DNA of 64,000 bases from assembly GCA_947625305.1 (NCBI GenBank), contig CANQNW010000001.1:165282-229281 (forward strand). Reading direction: 5' to 3'. The position numbers were made by a program, and so were the translations under genes. Source of the stretch: Candidatus Gastranaerophilales bacterium (GTDB taxonomy: Bacteria; Cyanobacteriota; Vampirovibrionia; Gastranaerophilales; Gastranaerophilaceae). This document shows, piece by piece, positions 17,479 to 26,395 of the stretch; the stretch's first letter is position 1; each line of letters begins with the position of its first letter. A model generated the notes under the pieces. It searched no databases. It worked only from the letters and a program-made list of their open reading frames with translations, and had not been told where the DNA came from.

Positions 17479-18681
17479 ATGGTTTCATCCATAAATGGTA
17501 ATTATAATATTACAAATAACCAACTGCAAAAAACAAATTATACGGCAGTGACTCAAAAAAGTTCATGGTTTAAATATTGGCTTGAAGATAAAGATAAAAT
17601 CTGTACCGATGGTAAAGATGACGGGAAAATATCTTTTAAAGAAGGTGCAGCCTCCTTTGGAAAAGGGCTTATCGGTATAGTTAAATCCGCTATCAAGCAT
17701 CCTATAGCAACAGGTTTAACAATAGCAGCAGGTGCTGTATTAACTGTTGCAACAGGCGGAGCAGCACTTCCCGTGTTAGTTGCGGCAGGAGTTACTTTAG
17801 GTACGGCACAAATAGGTGTCGGGGTTTATAAAGCAGCTACGTCAGAAACAGACGGAGAGGCGAAACAAGCACTTGAAACCATCGGAAACGGTACATTTGC
17901 CGTTGCTGTTTCAATGCTTTCAGCTAAAGGCGCTTTAAATGCCGCATCAAAAGCAGGGGTATCTTCTGCAAGTACAGCTAAAGATGCAAATATAATTCAA
18001 TCTACAGTTGATTGTTTTAAAGTTACACCTGGTGCAATATTACAAAGTGCTAAAAACATAAAAGGTAATTTTTTAACTTATGCAACAGGAACAATACATG
18101 CAAATTCAAATGCACTAAGAAAAGGGCAGGTTGAATATATGAGCAAAGCTAATGAAGCTCAAGCATATAGATTTAATCCAAACGGAACAGAAGAAGAAAT
18201 ATTAGCAAATAACCCCGGTGTATTTAAAGATACAAACGGTAATTATTGCATACCGAATAAATGGAATCCTGATGAACCATATATTATTGATACAACAAAA
18301 GAACAAATGATTATGATGTATGACGGAACAAGTGATATGGCTGTATGTGACGGAAGTGTATTTAACGGTTCATACGTTGATACGGCAGCATTCAAAACCT
18401 CAGGTCAATTAAATTATCAAAATCCTGCAAATTTAGAATACGGAAAAATTGTTGATGTTACTAAACAAGCTCCGGGAGCTTTCAAAATGGCACCTGCTGG
18501 TACTAAAGTACAAACTCTTGAAGGGGTTAGAACCATCGGAGATGGTGAAGTAATAGCTGTTGACCATACAGGCAGTCCTTATGTAACCACTGCTAAAAAT
18601 ATATTAAAAAGAAATATCCCTATTGATACGGAAAAATCAATAAACGGATTTGAAACATTAAAACAATTTAGTGAACAATAA
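17479..18681 (+). CDS. Hypothetical protein with EF-hand loop and glycine-zipper membrane segments
   Basis: 400 residues, no recognised family. Residues 44-55 (DGKDDGKISFKE) match the EF-hand calcium loop spacing (D1, D5, G6, I8, E12). Residues about 70-170 form an alanine/glycine-rich hydrophobic stretch (AAGAVLTVATGGAALPVLVAAGVTLGTAQIGVGVYKAA) resembling glycine-zipper or pore-forming segments. The C-terminal half is soluble and beta-rich, with APAGTKVQTLEGVRTIGDGEVIAVD. There is no classical signal peptide. The start has a GGGGA ribosome site, and a strong terminator follows, so it is a single-gene unit. It may be a secreted or membrane-active protein; that is speculation. Confidence 0.8.
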   Translation: MVSSINGNYNITNNQLQKTNYTAVTQKSSWFKYWLEDKDKICTDGKDDGKISFKEGAASFGKGLIGIVKSAIKHPIATGLTIAAGAVLTVATGGAALPVLVAAGVTLGTAQIGVGVYKAATSETDGEAKQALETIGNGTFAVAVSMLSAKGALNAASKAGVSSASTAKDANIIQSTVDCFKVTPGAILQSAKNIKGNFLTYATGTIHANSNALRKGQVEYMSKANEAQAYRFNPNGTEEEILANNPGVFKDTNGNYCIPNKWNPDEPYIIDTTKEQMIMMYDGTSDMAVCDGSVFNGSYVDTAAFKTSGQLNYQNPANLEYGKIVDVTKQAPGAFKMAPAGTKVQTLEGVRTIGDGEVIAVDHTGSPYVTTAKNILKRNIPIDTEKSINGFETLKQFSEQ

Positions 18682-18705
18682 AAATAAAAAATCTTATTAT
18701 TATAC

Positions 18706-18740
18706 AAAAATAGTATCCTAGTTTGGGATACTATTTTTTA
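18706..18740 (+). terminator. Rho-independent terminator
   Basis: AATAGTATCC (18709-18718) pairs perfectly with GGATACTATT (18726-18735) around a 7-base loop; flanking A and T runs extend the stem and give a T tail. It ends the EF-hand protein transcript. Confidence 0.85.
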
Positions 18741-18829
18741 CGTAAAATATCATATATAATATCTAAAAAAGGTAAAAAATTATTTTCGGATTTTTAAAAA
18801 AAGAAAAAGAACATCAATACTCAATAAAA

Positions 18830-19654
18830 ATGCTTTATGACAAGTCAAAACCTTTGACGAAACGCAATGTCATAGAGTTTATGCGAGATTGCGGAATTGA
18901 AGTTAAAACGAACACGAAAGCAAGAGGCAATCAAGGTTTATACCAAAAAAACAGAATAGATTTATCCCGTAATATTAAAGAAGATAAGGCAATAGAAGTT
19001 CTTGTTCATGAATTCGCCCATCATATCCATTATAAAATTGACAGGGATTTCATTAAAAACGGCGGAAGTCTTGAAACACTCTTTGATACAAACGATATAA
19101 AACAAATAAAATCCGAACTTATAAATGTGACAAGACTAACCGATAAAAATTCCCGTTTGACAGTATTTACACAAGCAAAAGAAGAAACGGCAAAAACTGT
19201 TGCAGGCATGCAAAAGGCAATTAAAAGAGATTATCCGAATTTTTTAAGGTCAAAAAAGTTCCCTGAATTTGAAAAGTACATAAAAAACTCAGATGCTAGA
19301 TACCTTGTTAAATATGATGCTATAAGAATTATGAAGGGATTTTTCTTTAAAAAGGAGCATATTTTAACGGTTAAAAATTTGGAAAACGATTTCCCCGATA
19401 TGCCAAAAGCCTTTCAGCTTTATATCAGATTATGTTCAATGCAAAGAAAACAAGCTAAAATTTCAAGAAGAATAAACAAACTTTCAAAGTATTATGAAAA
19501 GCCAACAGAACTTTTTGCCCGTTTTGTTTCAGGGTATTTTATGACCCCTGAAACAATTAAAACCGTAGCCCCGATTTCAACACAAAAATTTGACCAATTA
19601 TTGAATAACGGTTATTATAAAGAATTAAAAGATTTATTTGAAATATTTACCTAA
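18830..19654 (+). CDS. Putative zinc metallopeptidase (HExxH)
   Basis: 274 residues from the first ATG. HEFAHH near residue 63 gives the HExxH zinc site within VLVHEFAHHIHY. A downstream Glu in YEKPTELFARFVSGYF could be the third ligand. The rest is helical and basic, without signal peptide, similar in style to uncharacterised peptidase domains of mobile-element or phage proteins. The ATG at 18830 lacks a ribosome site. The frame stays open upstream to 18776 and encodes a plausible N-terminus (FGFLKKEKEHQYSIK) after an AAAGG site, so a rare ATT start at 18779 or 18782 is likely (see findings). Peptidase activity is inferred from motif only. Confidence 0.75.
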   Translation: MLYDKSKPLTKRNVIEFMRDCGIEVKTNTKARGNQGLYQKNRIDLSRNIKEDKAIEVLVHEFAHHIHYKIDRDFIKNGGSLETLFDTNDIKQIKSELINVTRLTDKNSRLTVFTQAKEETAKTVAGMQKAIKRDYPNFLRSKKFPEFEKYIKNSDARYLVKYDAIRIMKGFFFKKEHILTVKNLENDFPDMPKAFQLYIRLCSMQRKQAKISRRINKLSKYYEKPTELFARFVSGYFMTPETIKTVAPISTQKFDQLLNNGYYKELKDLFEIFT

Positions 19655-19669
19655 CTTTTAGCGGCAATG

Positions 19670-20530
19670 CTATTTAAAAATCCGTTCAAATTGAGAATTT
19701 TCAAATTTAACCGGATTCTCGGGATTTGAATAATCAGTTCCGATTTTACATTCCTTCATAGGTCTGTATTTATTATAATATTTTTCTATAACAAGAATTG
19801 AATCATAAAAAGCTAACGAGGCAATTTCTCTGTTTAATTTTTTCAATCTGTCAATTTCACTCATAGAAACCTTATAATTAAATTTTAAAATATAATCAAA
19901 ATGCAAAGCATCTATTATATTTTTAAAATATTCAATTGATGATTGTTTCTTTTTATAACCGCCCTGATAATTTTTCCAATAACTTGCATGTAAATCTTCA
20001 ACAATATACAATCCGCCGTTATTTAATTTCGGGAAAAATAATTCAAATGTCTTTATAACATCGGAACATATATGCGAACCGTCATCAACAATGATATCAA
20101 AATTCATATTTTCGAAGTTTTTTTCTACAAAATTTTCATCTGAAGCACTTCCGATAAATACCTCTATATTTTCGTTGTTATATTTGTATTCAGCACATTT
20201 TTTATCAATATCAATCCCTATTATCTTTGAGCCTTTAGGCAGATACTCTCCCCAAATTTCAAGAGATCCCCCTTTAGATACACCTATTTCCAAAAGTCTA
20301 ACGGGTTTATTCTCTTTTAAAAATACATTTAAATATTTATCATATACATGCAGGTATTGCTCCCACTTGCAAGAATAGAGATCTTTATGATTTTTATAAA
20401 CCTCATAAAACGAATCCTTGGAGTAATTTATATATTCCAATTGATTATTTGTATTTTCATCATATTTTTTATCAGGATGTTTACAGCCTCTTAATTTATC
20501 AATAATTTTTTGTCCTAATTCCCAATTCAT
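19670..20530 (-). CDS. CmcI-like class I SAM-dependent methyltransferase
   Basis: 286 residues, Rossmann-type methyltransferase of the kind often found in surface-glycan or rhamnan modification (CmcI/rhamnosyl O-methyltransferase-like). Motif I is LLEIGVSKGGSLEIWGEYL, motif II is IIGIDIDKKCAEY, and DIIVDDGSHICSDVIKTFELFFPKL is followed by GGLYIVEDLHASYW, the typical metal/acid segment. The frame extends upstream to 20635, but GGGAG at proper spacing and the family start MNWELGQKII place the ATG at 20530. A promoter whose spacer holds a 10-base C tract lies at 20565-20595. It is convergent with the metallopeptidase gene. The acceptor is unknown. Confidence 0.82.
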   Translation of the reverse strand: MNWELGQKIIDKLRGCKHPDKKYDENTNNQLEYINYSKDSFYEVYKNHKDLYSCKWEQYLHVYDKYLNVFLKENKPVRLLEIGVSKGGSLEIWGEYLPKGSKIIGIDIDKKCAEYKYNNENIEVFIGSASDENFVEKNFENMNFDIIVDDGSHICSDVIKTFELFFPKLNNGGLYIVEDLHASYWKNYQGGYKKKQSSIEYFKNIIDALHFDYILKFNYKVSMSEIDRLKKLNREIASLAFYDSILVIEKYYNKYRPMKECKIGTDYSNPENPVKFENSQFERIFK

Positions 20531-20564
20531 AATTATTACTCCCATTATGTCGAAATTAAACAGA

Positions 20565-20595
20565 ATTCTACCACGGGGGGGGGGAATTTTGTAAA
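20565..20595 (-). promoter_or_regulatory. Candidate phase-variable promoter with C10 tract in the spacer
   Basis: On the minus strand, TTTACA (20590-20595), a 19-base spacer holding ten Cs (plus-strand G run 20575-20584), then TAGAAT (20565-20570). Both boxes match 5 of 6 consensus bases. Losing two bases from the tract would give the ideal 17-base spacing. It faces the CmcI-like methyltransferase 35 bases downstream. Confidence 0.6.
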
Positions 20596-20657
20596 GAGAA
20601 AACTTTCGAATTTTAAAAAATAAATTTCTGTACATTTGATGAAAAAAATTATAATAT

Positions 20658-22871
20658 ATGCTTATGAAAAAAGTTAGCGCATATGTTCATACTCACTGGG
20701 ATAGAGAGTGGTATCGGGAATTTGACGAGTTCAGATTAAGGCTGATTGAAGTTTTTGATGATGTTCTTGATATGCTTATATCAGGTGAACTGCCTTGTTT
20801 TTACTTTGACGGGCAAACTGCCGCTTTAGAAGATTATCTTGAAATAAGAGGCGAAAAACTCCCGTTAATAAAAAAATTAATAAAAGAAAAAAAACTGAGA
20901 ATTGGCCCTTTTTACTGTTCATCAGATAGTTTTTTGGTTTCAGGCAAATGTCTTATGAAAAATCTTGAACTTGGTATAGACTACGCAAAAAATCTTGGTG
21001 AAACGGAATTTATAGGGTATATTGCAGACAGCTTTGGTCACAGTAAGGATATTCCGATATTACTTAAGCACTTCAACATTGATAAAGCTTGTCTTTGGCG
21101 GGGTTTAGGTGATTTAAAAGCAGATCTTGACTGGAACGAAATAAAAGTCACAAATCTTATCCAAGGCTATTTTCAGGATTTTTTAAATCTTGATAAACCT
21201 ATTGAAGAAAAGGCGCAACTATTAAAAAAATATCTTGATAAAATCGCCTTAAAGAGCGGGGAAAATGTCCTTTTACCAATCGGAGCAGACCACTTGGCAG
21301 CTGCAAAAAACTTAAAAGAACAAATAAAAGCATTAAATAAAATTTATTCCGAATATAAAATAGACATAGCGACTCCGTTTGAATATTTTGAAAAAATTAA
21401 ATCAAGACAAAAAGTAAAAGGCGAATTTTTAGAAAATTCCCTAAACTTTATTTTGCCCGGGGTTTATTCAACAAGGCTTGATATAAAGCAGAAAAACGCA
21501 CACTCTCAGCATATTTTAACAAATATAGCTGATCCCCTGGAGCAGATAGGGCGGAAATATTATAAAACAAAAGACAGAAGTGCAGAAATAAATTACGCAT
21601 ATAAAATGCTTATTAAAAATCATGCACATGACAGTATTTATGCCTGCAGTACCGATAAAGTCTGCGATGAAGTTACAGCAAGGTATGAAAAAGTAAACAC
21701 CGTTGCAAACGGAATAATAAAACGTACAATAAGAGATTTATCAAATGACAATGCGCCTTTAGCTGTCTTTAATCTTTCAAAATACAAATACTCAGGGATT
21801 GTAAAAGTATTCACCGATAAAAAGTTTGACGGAGTAAAAATCTCTTCAAAAAAAGGATTTTGTGATGAAAAACTTTATAACATTAATGAAATCCCCATAA
21901 CAGAGGACTATACGACAATTAATGAATATCTGATAGACGTAAAAAATCTTGAACCAATGTCTTTAACACATATTTCTGGTAAAAATTTATGCACCGAACA
22001 ATATCTTAAAAAAGGTAAAAACTTTATTGAAAATAAAAATATCAAACTTGAAGTAAAACAAGGTAAAATTACGGTTACGGATAAGATGACGGACACTAAA
22101 TATAATGATTTTATTACAATAACAGACTTAGCCGATATAGGTGACAGCTATAATTTTGGGGCATTAAAAAACGATAAGCCCCTTAAGGCTGAGTTAAAAT
22201 CAGCTGAAATTACAAAGTCTAATCCCTTAATGGCTGTAATGAACCTTACTTTTAATATAAATATCCCTTCAAAATCAACAAATAAAGGAAGAAGTACAAA
22301 AACCTGCAAGCATAAAATAATCGTAAATGCAGTTTTATACAATCAGGCTCAACACCTTGAATTTAAAGCAAATTGGGAAAACAAAAGCAAAGACCATATT
22401 TTAAAAATAGGGTTTAATTTAAAAGAAAAAATATATTCAACTATAAATGAGGATTTATTTTCAACGGTTGAGCGCAAATTTAATCCTGATTTTGATATTT
22501 ATAAACAAATCCCCGCCCCAAGAGGCAAAGAAATAAAACCTAATACCTCTCCCATGCAGAGATTTATGCTGGCACAAGGGTTCGGGCTTATTACAAAAGG
22601 CTTAAATGAGTATGAAATAAACAAAAATACGGTAAATTTAACCCTGCTTCGTTCAATTGGTGTAATATCTAACCCATATAACCCGACAAGAGGAACACCC
22701 GCAGGCCCGCCTATAGAAACTCCTAAAATGCAGTGCTTGGGCGAAAACAAAGCGGAATTTGCAATAACATTTACTAAATCAACGGATAAAATGTATATGC
22801 TTTCAGATTTATATTATTACCCTTTCGTTTCCTTATTCACAAATATATCGGGCCAAAAATTTTCAATATAA
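20658..22871 (+). CDS. Glycoside hydrolase family 38 alpha-mannosidase
   Basis: A 737-residue GH38 enzyme that would release alpha-mannose. The N-terminal THWDREWYREF holds the His/Asp zinc ligands. IADSFGHS near residue 122 carries the nucleophile Asp (about 124) and WRG follows near 143. The KNHAHDSIYACSTD region holds the His of the mid-domain. The C-terminal beta-sandwich carries NLTLLRSIG and RGTPAGPPIETP. No signal peptide, so it is cytosolic. ATG at 20658 or 20664 is possible; both lie right after a TATAAT (20650-20655), suggesting an almost leaderless mRNA. No mannose transporter or glycan operon is adjacent. Confidence 0.92.
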   Translation: MLMKKVSAYVHTHWDREWYREFDEFRLRLIEVFDDVLDMLISGELPCFYFDGQTAALEDYLEIRGEKLPLIKKLIKEKKLRIGPFYCSSDSFLVSGKCLMKNLELGIDYAKNLGETEFIGYIADSFGHSKDIPILLKHFNIDKACLWRGLGDLKADLDWNEIKVTNLIQGYFQDFLNLDKPIEEKAQLLKKYLDKIALKSGENVLLPIGADHLAAAKNLKEQIKALNKIYSEYKIDIATPFEYFEKIKSRQKVKGEFLENSLNFILPGVYSTRLDIKQKNAHSQHILTNIADPLEQIGRKYYKTKDRSAEINYAYKMLIKNHAHDSIYACSTDKVCDEVTARYEKVNTVANGIIKRTIRDLSNDNAPLAVFNLSKYKYSGIVKVFTDKKFDGVKISSKKGFCDEKLYNINEIPITEDYTTINEYLIDVKNLEPMSLTHISGKNLCTEQYLKKGKNFIENKNIKLEVKQGKITVTDKMTDTKYNDFITITDLADIGDSYNFGALKNDKPLKAELKSAEITKSNPLMAVMNLTFNINIPSKSTNKGRSTKTCKHKIIVNAVLYNQAQHLEFKANWENKSKDHILKIGFNLKEKIYSTINEDLFSTVERKFNPDFDIYKQIPAPRGKEIKPNTSPMQRFMLAQGFGLITKGLNEYEINKNTVNLTLLRSIGVISNPYNPTRGTPAGPPIETPKMQCLGENKAEFAITFTKSTDKMYMLSDLYYYPFVSLFTNISGQKFSI

Positions 22872-22883
22872 AAATTTATAATA

Positions 22884-22912
22884 TTGATTTTGTCCTTTTT
22901 TCGGGATAATAT
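22884..22912 (+). promoter_or_regulatory. Candidate sigma-70 promoter of fabF
   Basis: TTGATT (22884-22889), a 17-base spacer, then TAATAT (22907-22912), about 55 bases before the fabF ATG. Moderate match. Confidence 0.45.
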
Positions 22913-22967
22913 CTTAATGGAATATTTATGGCAGATAGGGAATTTATTCTGACGTTGGAGGAAAAAG

Positions 22968-24215
22968 ATGTCGCATAGACGTGTAGTTGTAACAGGCATG
23001 GGATGTGTAACACCATACGGAATAGGTGTTGATAAATTATGGGAAAATTTAATTAACGGCAAAAGCGGAATAACCGAACATCATTTAGATAAAGAAAAAC
23101 ACCTTGTAAAAGTAGCAGGGCAAGTTCCCGAGGATATTGATGTTGAAGCTTATATTGATGCAAAAGAGGCTAAAAGGCTTGATAAAAGCATAATATATGC
23201 ACTTATAGCAGCAGAAGAGGCCTATAAAGATTCAGGTTTAGACTTATCAAAAGAAGATTTAACAAGAATAGGAACAATCGTATCAACGGCAGCAGGCGGA
23301 CTTGTAGTAGTAACAACAGGTTATGAAGATATGATGAAAAGAGGATTTCATAAATGTTCTCCGTTTACCGTTCCTATGATGATAGCAAATATGGCATCAG
23401 GTAAAGTATCAATAAAATTCGGATTAAGAGGCCCCAGTAAAGCCGTATTATCCGCTTGTGCAACAGGCGCACACTCAGTCGGTGACTGTTACAGAACAAT
23501 TCAATTCGGAGATGCCGATATAATGTTTGCAGGCGGTGCAGAATCAAGTGTATGTGATTTTGGTATTGGGGCATTTACAAGTGCCAGAACCCTTTCAAAG
23601 AGTACAAGACCCCCTCATGAGGTATCAAGACCATACGATAAAGACCGTGACGGGTTTGTATTATCAGAAGGCGGTGCCGTTTTGATTTTGGAAGAAAGAG
23701 AACACGCACTAAAAAGAGGCGCAAGAATTTATGCCGAATTAACAGGCTACGGGCAAAGCTCCGATGCATACGATATGGTAGCACCCGATCCCGAGGGCAG
23801 AGGCGCTGAACTTGCTATCCGCAACTGCTTAAAAGAAGGTAATAAACAGCCTAAAGATGTTGATTATATTAATATGCACGGAACAAGCACGCATTTGGGC
23901 GACCTGGCAGAATCACAGACTGTTGCAAGAGTTTTTGGCGACAGAAAAGAAAACACAAATCTTTGCGTAAGTTCAACAAAATCAATGACAGGTCATATGC
24001 TTGGTGCAGCAGGCTCAACTGAAGCTATTGTTGCGGTTAAAACAATAGTAGAAGGCGCAGTTCCTCCAACTATTAACTTAGTTAACCCTGACCCCGAGGT
24101 AGCTGATTTAGATTACGTTGCAAATAAATCCAAGAAAAAAGACGTAAAAGTTGCATTATCAAATTCCTTCGGATTTGGCGGGCATAATGCAGTTTTAATG
24201 TTTGAAAAGGTTTAA
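22968..24215 (+). CDS. fabF: 3-oxoacyl-ACP synthase II
   Basis: A 415-residue beta-ketoacyl-ACP synthase that condenses malonyl-ACP with acyl-ACP to elongate fatty acids. The Cys-His-His triad is visible: SACATGAHS (Cys near 164), HGTSTHLGD, and STKSMTGHMLGAAG. The C-terminal NSFGFGGHNAVL is standard. A strong GGAGG site precedes the ATG at 22968. The usual neighbours fabD/fabG/acpP are absent, so it is a lone fab gene here. It converges on wecB with a one-base gap. Confidence 0.96.
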   Translation: MSHRRVVVTGMGCVTPYGIGVDKLWENLINGKSGITEHHLDKEKHLVKVAGQVPEDIDVEAYIDAKEAKRLDKSIIYALIAAEEAYKDSGLDLSKEDLTRIGTIVSTAAGGLVVVTTGYEDMMKRGFHKCSPFTVPMMIANMASGKVSIKFGLRGPSKAVLSACATGAHSVGDCYRTIQFGDADIMFAGGAESSVCDFGIGAFTSARTLSKSTRPPHEVSRPYDKDRDGFVLSEGGAVLILEEREHALKRGARIYAELTGYGQSSDAYDMVAPDPEGRGAELAIRNCLKEGNKQPKDVDYINMHGTSTHLGDLAESQTVARVFGDRKENTNLCVSSTKSMTGHMLGAAGSTEAIVAVKTIVEGAVPPTINLVNPDPEVADLDYVANKSKKKDVKVALSNSFGFGGHNAVLMFEKV

Positions 24216-24216
24216 A

Positions 24217-25335
24217 TTATTTTTTAGAAATATTCATTAAAACATCAACAATGCGTTTTGACGCGAGCCCGTCGCCGTACGGGTTTACGGCTTCCGACAT
24301 GCGTTTATATTCGGATTTCTCATCAAGCAATAATTGAACTGTTGAAACAATTTTATCTTTATCCGTTCCGACAAGTTTTACGGTGCCAAATTCAACCGCT
24401 TCGGGGCGCTCTGTTGTATCTCTTAAAACCAGTACGGGTTTACCGAGCGAGGGGGCTTCCTCTTGCACTCCGCCCGAGTCCGTCAATATAATATGCGATT
24501 TTTTCATTAATGCACAAAACTGCGCATACTCTAACGGTTTTATTAAATGTATTCTGTTAACCCCGTCTAAAAGTTCATAAACAGGCTTTTGTACATTCGG
24601 GTTCGGATGAACGGGATAAACCACTTGAATATCCTTGTTTTTTTCAACCAATTCCAAAACCGCCTTGCATATATTTCTTATAGGTTCACCGAAATTTTCC
24701 CGTCTGTGAGAGGTCAAAAGTATTGTTTTTAAATTATCTTTTAAACCTATATCGTTTAAATCAGCCTTAACATTTTCAACAGTATAAAGAAGGGCATCAA
24801 TTACGGTATTACCTGTTTTATAGATGTGTTCATCAGGTATCTGCGATTTTTTAAGATTTTCGCAGGATTTTTCCGTAGGTGCAAAATGATACGTGCAGAC
24901 ACTATCTGCAAAAACTCTGTTTATTTCCTCCGGGAAAGGGTAATATTTATCAAAAGTTCTTAAGCCTGCCTCAACATGTCCGACAGGTACTTTAGCATAA
25001 AACGCACTCAAAGCCGCTGCCATTGATGTAGTTGTATCACCATGCACTAAAACAATATCGGGTTTAACTTTTTCAATAACTTCTTTTGTTTTTAAAAGTA
25101 CCTCCGATGTCAGCGACCATAAATTCTGGTTATCCTTCATAATATCAAGGTCGAAATCGGGCTTTATGTTAAATAGTTCAAGGACTTGGTCCAAAATTTG
25201 CCTGTGCTGAGCAGTAACACATACAATGCTTTCCAGTGAGTCAGAATTTTTTTCAATTTCTTTGACAAGAGGCGCCATTTTTATAGCCTCGGGGCGGGTT
25301 CCGAATATTGTTAATACTTTGATTTTATTGCTCAT
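24217..25335 (-). CDS. wecB: UDP-N-acetylglucosamine 2-epimerase (non-hydrolysing)
   Basis: A 372-residue enzyme converting UDP-GlcNAc to UDP-ManNAc for surface polysaccharide. The start KIKVLTIFGTRPEAIKMAPLVKEIE is diagnostic. Other signatures are VCVTAQHRQILDQVLELF, VHGDTTTSMAAALSAFY, GHVEAGLRTFDKYYPFPEE and LTDSGGVQEEAPSLGKPVLVLRDTTERPE. It begins one base after trpS ends and is likely transcribed with it. The mannosaminuronate steps (wecC, wecG) are not in the window. Confidence 0.96.
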   Translation of the reverse strand: MSNKIKVLTIFGTRPEAIKMAPLVKEIEKNSDSLESIVCVTAQHRQILDQVLELFNIKPDFDLDIMKDNQNLWSLTSEVLLKTKEVIEKVKPDIVLVHGDTTTSMAAALSAFYAKVPVGHVEAGLRTFDKYYPFPEEINRVFADSVCTYHFAPTEKSCENLKKSQIPDEHIYKTGNTVIDALLYTVENVKADLNDIGLKDNLKTILLTSHRRENFGEPIRNICKAVLELVEKNKDIQVVYPVHPNPNVQKPVYELLDGVNRIHLIKPLEYAQFCALMKKSHIILTDSGGVQEEAPSLGKPVLVLRDTTERPEAVEFGTVKLVGTDKDKIVSTVQLLLDEKSEYKRMSEAVNPYGDGLASKRIVDVLMNISKK

Positions 25336-25336
25336 A

Positions 25337-26350
25337 TTAAATATTTACAGCCTCTCTGACTTTTGCCATTGTTTTTTCGGCTTCCGCTGCAGCTTTTTTA
25401 CCGCCTTCATTAATGATATCACGCACTTTATTTATGTCTTTTGAATATTCAATACGTTTTTGTCTTATCGAAGCAAATTTTTCATTAATTATTTTGCCCA
25501 GTTGTCTTTTGCAATCGGCACAGCCCCTTTGTCCTGCTTTACATTCACAGTTTACTTGATTAAACGTTTCACTATCCGCAAAAATTTCATAATATTTATA
25601 AGCCACCTCGCATTTATCGGGATGCCCGGGGTCATCTTTCCTTGCACGGCTTCTATCCGTTATACACTGCATTATTTTCTTTGCTGTCGTTTCTTCATCA
25701 TCTGATATTTTAATATCGTTATGGAAAGATTTTCCCATTTTTTGCCCGTCAACACCTAATAATAAAGGTATTTGAGTTAACTTCGGCATAGGCTCATTAA
25801 ATAGTTCGGTCTTATAAATATTATTAAACCTGCGTGCAATATCACGAGTTATTTCAAGATGTGCTAACTGGTCAACCCCGACAGGCACAACGGCTCCATT
25901 CATTGCCATTATATCGGCTGACATTAAAACGGGATACCCCAAAAGCCCGTAACTCAATTGAGGCATATTTTCGCTTGTATCACCGTCTTTATTTTTAAGT
26001 ATTTTAACCATATCTTTTAACGTAGGGTCACGTTCCACCCAGTTATTAGGTGTTATCATACTTAATAAAATATGAAGTTCCGCTATCTGCAATACACTCG
26101 ATTGAAAATATATCGTTGATTTATCAGGGTCAATGCCGCATGCAAGCCAGTCTAATACAACATCAAGCTTATCCTGTCTTAAATTTTCGGTTTCGTTATA
26201 CTTAGTTGTAAGTGCATGCCAGTCTGCAACAAAATAAAAGCAGTTATACTCCTCCTGTAATTGAACCCAATTTGTAATTACACCCATATAATGCCCGAGA
26301 TGTAATTTCCCCGTTGACCTCATGCCCGATACTAAGTTAATTTTTTCCAC
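25337..26350 (-). CDS. trpS: Tryptophanyl-tRNA synthetase
   Basis: A class I aminoacyl-tRNA synthetase of 337 residues. The HIGH-like motif is in RSTGKLHLGHYMG, the KMSKS-like loop is GQKMGKSFHNDI, and GYPVLMSADIMAM and VPVGVDQLAHLEITRDIA are TrpRS-specific. A Cys-rich insertion (CECKAGQRGCADCKRQ, CxC...CxxC) near residue 255 may bind zinc. An upstream TTG at 26377 is possible, but AAAGG at 26357-26361 with 6-base spacing supports GTG at 26350, giving the family-like start VEKINLVSGMRSTG. It leads directly into wecB. Confidence 0.95.
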   Translation of the reverse strand: MEKINLVSGMRSTGKLHLGHYMGVITNWVQLQEEYNCFYFVADWHALTTKYNETENLRQDKLDVVLDWLACGIDPDKSTIYFQSSVLQIAELHILLSMITPNNWVERDPTLKDMVKILKNKDGDTSENMPQLSYGLLGYPVLMSADIMAMNGAVVPVGVDQLAHLEITRDIARRFNNIYKTELFNEPMPKLTQIPLLLGVDGQKMGKSFHNDIKISDDEETTAKKIMQCITDRSRARKDDPGHPDKCEVAYKYYEIFADSETFNQVNCECKAGQRGCADCKRQLGKIINEKFASIRQKRIEYSKDINKVRDIINEGGKKAAAEAEKTMAKVREAVNI

Positions 26351-26395
26351 AAACAACCTTTCAAAATCTTTTAACAAATTTATTATATCAAAATT

